IMG/VR virus record: IMGVR_UViG_3300042346_000326
Location: 1 to 64,000 of that record
Strand: one strand, 5' to 3'
Source: a virus
Length of the DNA: 64,000 nt
Part shown: positions 34,269 through 41,942 of the stretch, one piece after another
Position numbering within the stretch: the first letter of the stretch is position 1
Layout of the letters: the number at the start of each line of letters is the position of its first letter
The notes under the pieces: generated by a model
The model's database searches: none
What the model saw: only the letters and a program-made list of their open reading frames with translations
What the model was told of the DNA's origin: nothing
Program-made: the position numbers and the translations under genes

Positions 34269-35770
34269 TGATTATTTTCTCAGGTACAGAGGTTGGCAGT
34301 AATCGCACCCTTCTAGAGGGTATGAAGGTCGAGTCGATGGGGCTCAACTATTGGGGTTTGCGTAAACGGGGACTACCAAAAACAAAGACATGGTTGATAT
34401 CTGAACATTTTGATGACAATACAAAAGTTTACATTGAATCAGGTGCATCACAAGCGGACAAGTCTGGTCTGTCCAAAACAGAGTTAGAAGACCTTGCCGC
34501 TGACTACCAGGAGTTTCTGGTTAACAACGCTGACAGGGCCGCAGCCTTCTTAGAGTTTGACTCACAGACTCTGGGCAAAGAATGGGTCGCCCAACAACGT
34601 TCCTTTTTCAGTAATGACCCTAAGTTATGGGTAATCTGGCATCAAGAGTACGGGATACAGAACCTCAAAGAACTATCAGAGCAATTCCAAAATGTTGCAA
34701 TACCCAATGAAGAGATTGAATCGGTAACTAACCTTGCAGGTATTGTGAGGTCATACCAGAGACAGTATGGAACCCATTATCATGGCATTGGATGTGCCAA
34801 GCCAGACAACTTGAGACAGATACCATTTGCCACAGCCAGCACATTGTCATGGATATCGCCTATGAGACGAGGCGAAACAATCATCTGGGATGGAACAAAG
34901 TTAGTTAGATATCCCAAGAAGATGAAGGACCAAGCCAGACCTCGCTATAAGGCGATTGTAGAGAAAGCAGGACTGGACTATTTAGAGTTTGTCAACGATA
35001 GTACCCTTGAAGCCACTAAGGTAGCGGTGTGGTCATACCTACGATTGGAAGAGTCAATGGATAAGAAGAGACCCGATTTACACATCATTGATGGTGGAAA
35101 AAAAGAAGAAGTATCTGATAACAGCGATACGCCCCTTATGTCGGGTTTGATGGAATTAGGGGGGTACCTTTCTGATAACAGTGGAGCAGAAGGGAGGAAA
35201 GTGGAGCGAAGTGAAGTGGTTCCACGAGCCCCTGAAGAGATGCAGAATTTACCTGTCTTTGGCTTTAAAACAAAAACTGTAGTAGAAACAGATGAAGATG
35301 GAAAGGACATTCTTAAAGATGTACCCGTCATTCAAACGCAGAGTAGTTCAATTCGTCAGTGCAACACTTGCTTTGTCGCTGCTAATTGCCCTGCTTTCAA
35401 GCCTGATAATTCTTGTGCCTTCAATCTTCCAGTAGAAGTTAAGACCAAGGAACAACTAAAAGCCCTGCTCACAGCCATAATTGAGATGCAAGGACAGCGT
35501 GTAGCGTTCATGCGTTTTGCCGAAGAAGTGAACGGTGGGTATGCAGACCCTAACGTTTCACAAGAGATAGACCGACTATTTAAGTTAGTCAATCAGGTCA
35601 AGGAGATGGAATCTAACAAGGAGTTTATACAGATTACAGCCCAACGCCAGAGCGCTGGTGGCGTTCTTTCAGCCATCTTTGGAGACCGTGCTCAAGCATT
35701 ACGTGAGTTGCCAGAAACGCTAAAAGAAGATACGGTTACAAAAATAATCACAGAATCTATTGAAGAGTGA
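34268..35770 (+). CDS. Large conserved protein, possible TIM-barrel (TGT/DpdA-like)
   Basis: 500 residues. The N-terminal 230 residues have VYIESGASQADKSG, LWVIWHQEYGIQNLKEL and HYHGIGCAKPDNLRQIPFAT, then SWISPMRRGE. This HGxG...PF..S.SW order reminds me of phage tRNA-guanine transglycosylase/DpdA-like barrels. The C-terminal half has a Cys cluster CNTCFVAANCPAF...C and an IDRLFKLVNQVKEM helix. No 7-deazaguanine synthesis genes are seen. The call is tentative; it could be an unrelated actinophage family. Confidence 0.35.
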   Translation: MIIFSGTEVGSNRTLLEGMKVESMGLNYWGLRKRGLPKTKTWLISEHFDDNTKVYIESGASQADKSGLSKTELEDLAADYQEFLVNNADRAAAFLEFDSQTLGKEWVAQQRSFFSNDPKLWVIWHQEYGIQNLKELSEQFQNVAIPNEEIESVTNLAGIVRSYQRQYGTHYHGIGCAKPDNLRQIPFATASTLSWISPMRRGETIIWDGTKLVRYPKKMKDQARPRYKAIVEKAGLDYLEFVNDSTLEATKVAVWSYLRLEESMDKKRPDLHIIDGGKKEEVSDNSDTPLMSGLMELGGYLSDNSGAEGRKVERSEVVPRAPEEMQNLPVFGFKTKTVVETDEDGKDILKDVPVIQTQSSSIRQCNTCFVAANCPAFKPDNSCAFNLPVEVKTKEQLKALLTAIIEMQGQRVAFMRFAEEVNGGYADPNVSQEIDRLFKLVNQVKEMESNKEFIQITAQRQSAGGVLSAIFGDRAQALRELPETLKEDTVTKIITESIEE

Positions 35771-35788
35771 TATCTGATAACAGGTAAA

Positions 35789-36517
35789 ATGGGGAGTAAA
35801 ATCATTAAGATTTTAAAGTTTATACCAGATTTAAAAACTACTTCTATAGAAATCTCTTCTCCAGTCCCTGCCATCACGACCATACCAAATTGGTACAGGA
35901 CTATACCTCAGTTTATGAATGGTGAAAAGAAACTTAAAGTAATTCCTGGTGAAAGAAGCGTAAATACTACTGTAAAACGTTGCACCCCCTTTTTGGATGG
36001 AATGACCATAGGTTATATGCTGGTTTTGTCAGACGATATTCAAGTTGTAATAGATACTCAAACAGGTTTTCAAGGTCTTTGGTGGAGAACTTCTTCTACA
36101 TTAGTTACTGAACATGCTTCAGAACAACATCCAAATCTTTACATTTCAGAAGAATATTCAAATAAAGTTTTTAAATGGGCAAATGAATGGCAGTTACAAA
36201 CTCCTCCAGGTTACAGTCTCTATTGTTCTCATCCTTCTAACAGGCTAGACCTTCCCTTTCATACTTTTACAGGAGTTGTTGATTCAGACCTTTACCCGTT
36301 GTCTACTCAATTTCCTTTTGTGATTAAAAAAGACTTTGAAGGTATTATTGAACGAGGAACGCCTGTTGCTCAACTAATCCCAATAAAGAGAGATTTATGG
36401 AAGTCTCAAGTTGAACTTTACGATGAAACAAGTCACCCACGAAGAATGCGTCAATTTTTTGGAAAAATAGACAGGGCATACAAAAACAACTTTTGGTCTA
36501 AAAAGGTTTATCAATAG
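35789..36517 (+). CDS. DUF6065-like phage protein
   Basis: 242 residues. IPNWYRTIPQFM, TVKRCTPFLDGMTIGYMLVL, PPGYSLYCSHPSNRLDLPF and GTPVAQLIPIKRDLW form a pattern recalled as the DUF6065 family, frequent in phages. The strand-rich fold resembles cupin or dUTPase-like proteins, but no active site is assigned. It is the last gene before the promoter region of the reductase. Confidence 0.6.
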   Translation: MGSKIIKILKFIPDLKTTSIEISSPVPAITTIPNWYRTIPQFMNGEKKLKVIPGERSVNTTVKRCTPFLDGMTIGYMLVLSDDIQVVIDTQTGFQGLWWRTSSTLVTEHASEQHPNLYISEEYSNKVFKWANEWQLQTPPGYSLYCSHPSNRLDLPFHTFTGVVDSDLYPLSTQFPFVIKKDFEGIIERGTPVAQLIPIKRDLWKSQVELYDETSHPRRMRQFFGKIDRAYKNNFWSKKVYQ

Positions 36518-36627
36518 TTTAACAACCTGCATTAACTTTTGAACTTTTTGCTATTGATAGGTGCATGATAGGATTTTGAACATAACAATGTTCCTCCCTT
36601 TTTAGGGGTATTTAACAATTATATGAA
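36518..36627 (+). promoter_or_regulatory. Intergenic control region of the ribonucleotide reductase gene, with palindrome
   Basis: 110 AT-rich bases. A perfect inverted repeat GAACAT-AACA-ATGTTC lies at 36578-36593, and ttttgaac occurs twice (36535 and 36574 region). A TAGGAT box near 36567 could be a -10. The spacing does not match the actinobacterial SOS box. Likely holds the promoter and an operator of the reductase gene. Confidence 0.45.
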
Positions 36628-38652
36628 ATGGTAGGGGATATGAATTATTTTTCTTTTAAGTTGGCTGAAGACTTTGTTACTCAATACAAAGGCAAGAAGT
36701 CACCTTTTGGTTATCAAGACGCTGGCGGGAATTCTGTAGGAGAGATTACCTTTCTTCGTACCTATTCTCGTCTAAAGGAAGATGGTCGCAAAGAGACGTG
36801 GGTTGATGTATGTGAGCGGGTTATCAATGGCATGTACTCTCTACAGAAGGACCACGCTAAGAGTCAACGTCTTCCATGGTCTGATGCCAAAGCAGCAGCC
36901 TCCGCTAAGGAAGCATTTGACCGCCTCTTCAATCTAAAGTGGACACCACCTGGACGTGGTCTGTGGGTCATGGGCACGCCTCTTGTGAATGTCCAACGAA
37001 ACTCCGCAGCATTACAAAACTGTGCATTCGTCTCGACTGGTTCCATGACAAAGACAGACCCAGCAAAACCATTTGCTTTCTTAATGGAAGCATCGATGCT
37101 GGGAGTTGGTGTTGGTTTTGATGACAAGGGCGCAGACAAAGACTTCACTATCTATGCACCACAAGGAGAACTCGATTATGAAATCCCTGATACAAGAGAA
37201 GGCTGGGTTGAATCAACTGCATCACTTATTAATGCCTACCTACGACCAGACTCTAAGGCTCCAAAGTTTGATTATTCAAAGGTTCGCCCAGCAGGAGAAC
37301 CAATTAAGATATTTGGTGGAACAGCAGCAGGACCAGACCCGTTAATTAAACTTCACGACTTGATTCGTGGAATGTTCGATAGTCGTGCAGGTCAGAAATT
37401 AACTCGCAGAGACATCGCAGACATCGGCAACATGATTGGTGTCTGTGTTGTATCTGGAAATGTTCGTCGTTCTGCTGAGTTGCTTATGGGCAGACTTGAT
37501 GATGAAGAGTTTCTAAACCTTAAGAACTACGACAAACACCCAGAGCGCCTTGCTCATGGCTGGATGTCAAACAACTCTGTTGAGGTATCTGTTGGTCAAG
37601 ACCTATCGCCAATCATTGATGGTATTGCTCGCAACGGTGAGCCAGGAGTTATCTGGATGGATGTCACTCGCAAGTATGGTCGCCTTGCTGACCCTGAGAA
37701 CAACAAGGATTGGCGTGCTGTTGGCTACAACCCATGCGCTGAACAGTCACTTGAATCCTACGAATGCTGCACACTAGTTGAGACCTACCTCAATCGCCAC
37801 GAGAACCTAGAAGACTTTTTGCGCACCCTAAAGTTTGCATATCTTTATGCAAAGACTGTAACGCTTCTTCCTACTCACTGGGAAGAGACCAACGCCATCA
37901 TGCAGCGCAATCGTCGTATTGGAACTTCTATATCTGGCGTTGCAAACTTTGCAGATAACAGGGGCTTGCCAACTCTTCGTGAGTGGATGGATAAAGGCTA
38001 TTCAGTAATTCAAAGTTATGACAAGAACTACTCTGAGTGGCTAGGTATCCGTGAGTCAATCAAGACTACAACTGTTAAGCCAAGCGGAACAGTCTCTATC
38101 CTTGCTGGTGAATCTCCTGGAGTTCACTGGTCTGTTGGTGGCAAATACTTTATGCGTGCTATTCGTTTTGCAAACAATGACCCAATGCTTCCATTGTTTA
38201 AGATGGCGAATTACAGAGTAGAACCCGCCAATGAATCTCCTGATACGACTTCTGTTGTCTTCTTCCCTGTAAAGTCAGATGCTATACGTTCTGAGAAGGA
38301 TGTAAGTATCTACGAGAAGATGGCACTTGCTGCTACTGCACAAAGATATTGGTCAGATAACTCTGTAAGTGTGACTATCTCATTTGACCCTGAAAAAGAG
38401 TCTTCGGCTATTGGAACTGTGCTTCACATGTATGACGGACAGTTAAAGACAGTCTCATTCTTACCAAGTGGTAACCATATCTATCCTCAAATGCCTTACA
38501 CACAGATAGGTGAAGAGTTCTACAACGATGCAACTATGGAAATCTTCCCGATTGATTTTAGTGGCGTTTATGCTGGAATGGCAGCCGATGCAATTGGTGA
38601 AGCGTATTGCACAACTGATGCGTGTGAGATAAAGTTAATCTCAAACACATAA
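36628..38652 (+). CDS. nrdJ: Adenosylcobalamin-dependent ribonucleotide reductase, class II
   Basis: 674 residues. Key motifs: NSAALQNCAFVST (the redox Cys), GNVRRSAE, NPCAEQSLESYECC with the catalytic Asn-Cys-Glu, and TVKPSGTVSILAGESPGVH. This matches the monomeric class II (NrdJ/RTPR-like) enzymes, which need vitamin B12 and no oxygen or tyrosyl radical. It supplies deoxynucleotides for phage replication. ATG 36640 is an alternative start; its aggggat site is very close. A strong terminator follows. Confidence 0.9.
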   Translation: MVGDMNYFSFKLAEDFVTQYKGKKSPFGYQDAGGNSVGEITFLRTYSRLKEDGRKETWVDVCERVINGMYSLQKDHAKSQRLPWSDAKAAASAKEAFDRLFNLKWTPPGRGLWVMGTPLVNVQRNSAALQNCAFVSTGSMTKTDPAKPFAFLMEASMLGVGVGFDDKGADKDFTIYAPQGELDYEIPDTREGWVESTASLINAYLRPDSKAPKFDYSKVRPAGEPIKIFGGTAAGPDPLIKLHDLIRGMFDSRAGQKLTRRDIADIGNMIGVCVVSGNVRRSAELLMGRLDDEEFLNLKNYDKHPERLAHGWMSNNSVEVSVGQDLSPIIDGIARNGEPGVIWMDVTRKYGRLADPENNKDWRAVGYNPCAEQSLESYECCTLVETYLNRHENLEDFLRTLKFAYLYAKTVTLLPTHWEETNAIMQRNRRIGTSISGVANFADNRGLPTLREWMDKGYSVIQSYDKNYSEWLGIRESIKTTTVKPSGTVSILAGESPGVHWSVGGKYFMRAIRFANNDPMLPLFKMANYRVEPANESPDTTSVVFFPVKSDAIRSEKDVSIYEKMALAATAQRYWSDNSVSVTISFDPEKESSAIGTVLHMYDGQLKTVSFLPSGNHIYPQMPYTQIGEEFYNDATMEIFPIDFSGVYAGMAADAIGEAYCTTDACEIKLISNT

Positions 38653-38656
38653 GGAA

Positions 38657-38690
38657 AAAGCCCCTCGTAATTGAGGGGCTTTCTCTTTTG
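38657..38690 (+). terminator. Strong intrinsic terminator, probably bidirectional
   Basis: A perfect 10-bp stem (aaagcccctc with gaggggcttt) and 6-base loop, followed by tctctttt. On the other strand the stem is followed by ttttcc. It lies between the converging reductase and lysozyme genes and can end both transcripts. Confidence 0.85.
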
Positions 38691-38696
38691 GTATTG

Positions 38697-38715
38697 CTTT
38701 TGGTATGACTTTGCT
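38697..38715 (+). repeat. 19-bp direct repeat, copy A (intergenic)
   Basis: CTTTTGGTATGACTTTGCT, identical to copies at 39606 and 39782 inside the integrase gene. A partial copy (first 10 bases) precedes it at 38685. Confidence 0.8.
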
Positions 38716-38745
38716 TTTTAAGCCTTTACCTATTGCTTTACCTAT

Positions 38746-39321
38746 TTAGTTCTTGCCTTTGCCTTTTGCTATTGCTTTGGCTTTTGGCTTGGTATCAGGG
38801 AACTTTGCTATCCATTCTTGGGTTCTAGCGGTCATTCCCTTCCACGCACTCCAATTCTCGCCCCCATTGCTCATGTGATAAGCAATCTGAGCGTTTACCA
38901 CAGGGTTTAGCAGTTCGGCATTGGAATCCAATCCAAACTTCGCTCTTCTGTCTGCACCCAACTCTCCTAGCATGTTTATCTGAAACAAGCCGTATGAGTT
39001 GTCGCCTGTTGAGGCGTTCCCATTATGTGCGAGCGGTCTACCCGATGATTCTTTCTTCGCAACTGCCCATGCTTCTCGTAGGTCTTGCCCTTCGAACCCA
39101 ACTGCTTTCAGTAGGGCTACTAGTTCTAGGTCACTCAACTTGTGAGAGTTCTCGAACTTGGCAAGCAACTTGTCGCTGGACTCTTGCTCGACTTGGGCTT
39201 CCAACGCCTCTGCCTTTGTGGGGCTAAACGCTGGAGTGATTCTCCCTACTCCGAATGTTCCTGAAAGGAACGCGGTAGTTAGAATCAACACTACAAGCCG
39301 ATTTTGTGTTTCTAGTTTCAT
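38746..39321 (-). CDS. Membrane-anchored lysozyme/transglycosylase-like protein
   Basis: 191 residues with ggagaactg before ATG. An N-terminal signal anchor (LVVLILTTAFLSGTFGVG) is followed by a helical linker. The domain at about residues 75-165 has AVAKKESSGRPLAHNG, with the catalytic-type Glu, and SYGLFQINML, as in SLT and Rpf-like lytic enzymes. The end is Lys/Ala-rich (KAKAIAKGKGKN). It lies downstream of int, so it may be expressed in lysogens, perhaps as a surface or exclusion factor, rather than as the main endolysin (57683). Confidence 0.7.
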   Translation of the reverse strand: MKLETQNRLVVLILTTAFLSGTFGVGRITPAFSPTKAEALEAQVEQESSDKLLAKFENSHKLSDLELVALLKAVGFEGQDLREAWAVAKKESSGRPLAHNGNASTGDNSYGLFQINMLGELGADRRAKFGLDSNAELLNPVVNAQIAYHMSNGGENWSAWKGMTARTQEWIAKFPDTKPKAKAIAKGKGKN

Positions 39322-39329
39322 CAGTTCTC

Positions 39330-40607
39330 CTAACCCAGAAAGTCATTGACAATTTCACTCGCCTTTGATTTCTGGTGTCGAACGCGGTGTAAGTAGCGTT
39401 CGGTAGTTTTTATGGATTGATGACCCAATCGCTCTTTTACTTCATGGACATCAACGCCGTTTTTAAGTAACTGCGTTGCGTTCGCATGTCGTAAGTCGTG
39501 AGTTCTTGGACTCCAACCCATGCCTGATTTGGCTATTGCTTTGTTCCAAATGGTTCTCCATGTATCTCGTGGCAGGTGACTCGGTTCGTCAAGTATGACT
39601 TCACCCTTTTGGTATGACTTTGCTCTTTGCGACCTTCGATACTCTCGAACTATCGCTTTACAATCGTCACACCTACAAGACCCACTTGCGTAAGCCCTGA
39701 GCGTGCCATGTTGGAACAGTTTTCCGTCTTTCACGAATGGTCGTAAAGACTTTGCTGTGCCACGAGAATCTTTAATTTTACCTTTTGGTATGACTTTGCT
39801 TCTCTCAAAGACTAACTCTTCTTTTGCTATTCGATTTGCCCTGACAAACGCCTTTATCTCTAGTAACAGGGCTTCGGGCAATACAACTGAACGCTTGTAA
39901 CCTGACTTAGTGGCATCTACGACTAAGAATCTACTTCCGTTATTGCGTGCTTTGCCTAACTCACTCACTCGCCTCTGTATAAAAACTTCTTTTGTATTGA
40001 AATTAAAATCTTTTAATCGAATCTCTGTGGCTTCTCCGAAGCGTGCGCCCGAAGCAACAAGGAACTTCGCAAACAACTTCGCACCCTCTGTCGGTAAGTG
40101 ACTAACAATCTTCTTGAACTCGTCAGGCTCGACCACATTGGAAATGTCCGATTTGCCTACTTTGACCTTTATGCCACGAGTCGGGTTGGTTTGGGCTATT
40201 TGCCCCTCTTGTAACCATTTGTAGAGAGAGCCTAGACACGCCTTGATTTGAGCCAGCGTTGCGCCACCGACCCCCTGAGCCTTCAATTCGCCCAAGAGTT
40301 CTCGGACTTCAAGCGTGGATACCTCAGAAACGCGTTTAGAGCCGATTTGAGGGGCTAGATACCTGCCCCAAAGGGATTCATACCCCTTCTTCGTGATAGG
40401 CAGTAATTCGGCGGTTCTAAGCCATTTTTCGGCATACTCAGAAAGGGTCAAATTAGCCCTTGAAGGGCTCTCTGAGCCCCCATTCTCCATGCGTAGGGCT
40501 TGATACCGAGCCTCACTCTCGGAAGCCCAAGTGCCAGCAGACAGGCGTTTAGAGCCCTGCCTGTAATAGCCTGTGAAGCGTGAGCCACGCCTGACCACAT
40601 ACGCCAC
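39330..40607 (-). CDS. int: Tyrosine-type integrase with inserted Cys-rich module
   Basis: 425 residues, GTG start with gaggggg upstream. An N-terminal arm-binding-like domain (YVVRRGSRFTGYYRQGSKR), a core-binding domain (50-150) and the catalytic domain: Arg189 in SGARFGEA, Lys234, His370 and Arg373 in HDLRHANAT, His396 in LGHQS, Tyr405 in TTERYLH. Between the Lys and His-x-x-Arg motifs there is an extra segment of about 65 residues (270-335) with a Cys-rich core HGTLRAYASGSCRCDDC. That module is bracketed by two 19-bp repeats. The active site is complete. Confidence 0.95.
   Translation of the reverse strand: MAYVVRRGSRFTGYYRQGSKRLSAGTWASESEARYQALRMENGGSESPSRANLTLSEYAEKWLRTAELLPITKKGYESLWGRYLAPQIGSKRVSEVSTLEVRELLGELKAQGVGGATLAQIKACLGSLYKWLQEGQIAQTNPTRGIKVKVGKSDISNVVEPDEFKKIVSHLPTEGAKLFAKFLVASGARFGEATEIRLKDFNFNTKEVFIQRRVSELGKARNNGSRFLVVDATKSGYKRSVVLPEALLLEIKAFVRANRIAKEELVFERSKVIPKGKIKDSRGTAKSLRPFVKDGKLFQHGTLRAYASGSCRCDDCKAIVREYRRSQRAKSYQKGEVILDEPSHLPRDTWRTIWNKAIAKSGMGWSPRTHDLRHANATQLLKNGVDVHEVKERLGHQSIKTTERYLHRVRHQKSKASEIVNDFLG
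39606..39624 (+). repeat. 19-bp direct repeat, copy B (in integrase)
   Basis: Identical to the copy at 38697. On the coding strand it begins at the third codon position and encodes the end of the inserted module (RAKSYQKG). Confidence 0.8.
39782..39800 (+). repeat. 19-bp direct repeat, copy C (in integrase)
   Basis: Identical to copy B, 176 bases away, but read in another frame: it starts on a codon boundary and encodes SKVIPK at the beginning of the inserted module. Confidence 0.8.
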
Positions 40608-40610
40608 GAA

Positions 40611-40704
40611 AGCCCCCTCTACTCGTGAGTAACATTACTGATGAGTAAGTTACTGACGAGTAACATCTAGGTCAAATCCGAAGCCCCCTCTACTGATGAG
40701 TAAC
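40611..40704. repeat. attP-like repeat cluster upstream of int
   Basis: Four copies of a 14-bp motif, consensus TACTGATGAGTAAC, occur at 40620, 40636, 40651 and 40691 in one orientation. Two of them are part of a larger repeat, AGCCCCCTCTACT...GAGTAAC (40611-40633 and 40682-40704), the first copy of which includes the int ribosome site. Repeats like these between int and xis are typical of integrase arm sites, excisionase sites or attP. The crossover core was not identified. Confidence 0.6.
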
Positions 40705-40712
40705 TTATGGGC

Positions 40713-40750
40713 ATAAAAAAGACCCCCATTCCTGATACGGAATGAGGGTC
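40713..40750 (-). terminator. Intrinsic terminator of the leftward operon
   Basis: On the minus strand, gaccctcattcc and ggaatgggggtc form a 12-bp stem with one mismatch and a 6-base loop, followed by ttttttat. It ends the operon running from 49.3 kb to the excisionase gene, upstream of int. Confidence 0.8.
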
Positions 40751-40793
40751 GGTCACATAATGACTAAGTGCTTAGACGAGTTGAGTTATTCGC

Positions 40794-41009
40794 TTATGTG
40801 TTTTCGGATTCAGAAACTACTTCAAGTTCTGATTCTTTTCGATTCTGATTCCATTCTTCGATTGTTTTCTTTTTCCATACAGGAGTTCTTCCTATGTATG
40901 TATCGGGTTCGGGAAGGGTGTTTCTTCTTCGATAAGTGTAAAGAGTTGAATACTTTAATCCTAACAACTCGCTTACTTGGTCGTTCGTTAGCCATTCGTT
41001 CTCACTCAC
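40794..41009 (-). CDS. xis: Excisionase/AlpA-like helix-turn-helix protein
   Basis: 71 residues, GTG start with aaggaaac. The sequence LTNDQVSELLGLKYSTLYTY, then GRTPVWKKKTIEEW is the HTH_17/excisionase pattern. Small size, basic wing and place next to attP-like repeats and int support a role in excision or in int control. Overlaps the upstream gene by four bases. Confidence 0.7.
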   Translation of the reverse strand: MSENEWLTNDQVSELLGLKYSTLYTYRRRNTLPEPDTYIGRTPVWKKKTIEEWNQNRKESELEVVSESENT

Positions 41010-41449
41010 TTTGTTTCCTTTACATAAAGTTGTTGTGATTCATTGTTGAACCACAAGTAAGGTAAATCATTTTCAATGTTGAAGTGATAGTAAGTTGAAT
41101 CTTTGCGATTCAGATTACTCTGATGTGAATTGTGAAAGTTTGGATTGCCAAACCACTTTGGTAATTCACAATCAGGATACATTGAATGAAGTGCTACAAA
41201 CTTTTCACGCATTGTGTCTTTGTAACCACGAACAATCCATTCATCACAGATTGCGATTCCGTATTCACAAAGTAACTTCTCGTGACCGCGCCACAGATTC
41301 GTAGCAGGGTGATTGCGCCAACCTTTTGTTTCGCCACGAAGCGCACGAAGTATCTGCCACGCTTCTACGCGTTGCTTACCTAGTCGCTTGTAATCGAGAG
41401 CCTGAGCCGACTTAACAAAGTCGGGATAAGGCAGGAATGTATTAACCAT
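41006..41449 (-). CDS. MSMEG_6728/pyrimidine-dimer glycosylase-like protein
   Basis: 147 residues. VNTFLPYPDFVKSAQALDYK, then RLGKQRVEAWQILRAL and WRNHPATNLWRGHEKLLCEY match a family (MSMEG_6728-like) related to T4 endonuclease V-type pyrimidine-dimer glycosylases. Possibly DNA repair of phage or prophage; activity in this branch is not established. Confidence 0.65.
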   Translation of the reverse strand: MVNTFLPYPDFVKSAQALDYKRLGKQRVEAWQILRALRGETKGWRNHPATNLWRGHEKLLCEYGIAICDEWIVRGYKDTMREKFVALHSMYPDCELPKWFGNPNFHNSHQSNLNRKDSTYYHFNIENDLPYLWFNNESQQLYVKETK

Positions 41450-41616
41450 TAGAATCCGTCACTTTCTAAAGTAGAAACAGTTATAGAAGTTTTTATTGCG
41501 CTATCGTCTGAGTATTCAGCACTCTCTAACGCTTCATACGCTTCCTCTTCTGAGGTCGCATAAGCAACAACTGAATGTGTAGTTACAACTTCCACAATCG
41601 CTTTGTATCTAATCAT
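41449..41616 (-). CDS. Small hypothetical protein
   Basis: 55 residues, ATG 41616 with aaaggag 9 bases upstream. Begins MIRYKAIVEVVTTHSVVAYA, then an acidic helix (TSEEEAYEALES). Start overlaps the WhiB stop and its stop overlaps the next start, so it is a proper operon member. Unknown function. Confidence 0.65.
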   Translation of the reverse strand: MIRYKAIVEVVTTHSVVAYATSEEEAYEALESAEYSDDSAIKTSITVSTLESDGF

Positions 41617-41942
41617 TGGGATTTACTCCTTTCGGCTTTGCGGATTAGTTTGTGTCGTTCTGACTCAGTAGTGCCACCCCAAATCCCATAACGAATCCGA
41701 TTCGTTACCGCAAAGGAAAGACACTTAGTTGTTTCGTGGCATTGAGAACATAAAGATTTCGCCATTGAAATCTTTTCAATGTCTTCGGGGATTGTTTGGC
41801 CACTAGGAAACCAAATCTCAGGGTCGTTCTGTTGGCAGGGTGTCTTGTCATAGTCACGAGCCATTGGCACTTTGAGATTGAAAACAGGATTGTTAGTCGC
41901 TCTCTTTGGTTGTGCCGAAGGTAATCGTTTGATGTAAGTCAT
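41613..41942 (-). CDS. WhiB-family transcriptional regulator (canonical)
   Basis: 109 residues. CQQNDPEIWFPSG, then LCSQCHETTKC (C-x2-C-x5-C) and YGIWGGTTESERHKLIR with a basic tail: a canonical WhiB with four cluster Cys and the GIWGG turn. May redirect host transcription or control the lysogenic arm. Unlike the WhiB at 22202, cysteine spacing is normal. Confidence 0.9.
   Translation of the reverse strand: MTYIKRLPSAQPKRATNNPVFNLKVPMARDYDKTPCQQNDPEIWFPSGQTIPEDIEKISMAKSLCSQCHETTKCLSFAVTNRIRYGIWGGTTESERHKLIRKAERSKSQ

Noticed and set aside
36578-36593. LexA/SOS box before the reductase gene
   Set aside because: The palindrome GAAC...GTTC has an 8-base spacer rather than the 4-base spacer of actinobacterial and Bacillus SOS boxes, so it is listed only as an operator-like site.
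40664-40681. tRNA 3' end as attP core
   Set aside because: GGTCAAATCC resembles a T-loop but is one base short and no acceptor or anticodon arm surrounds it.
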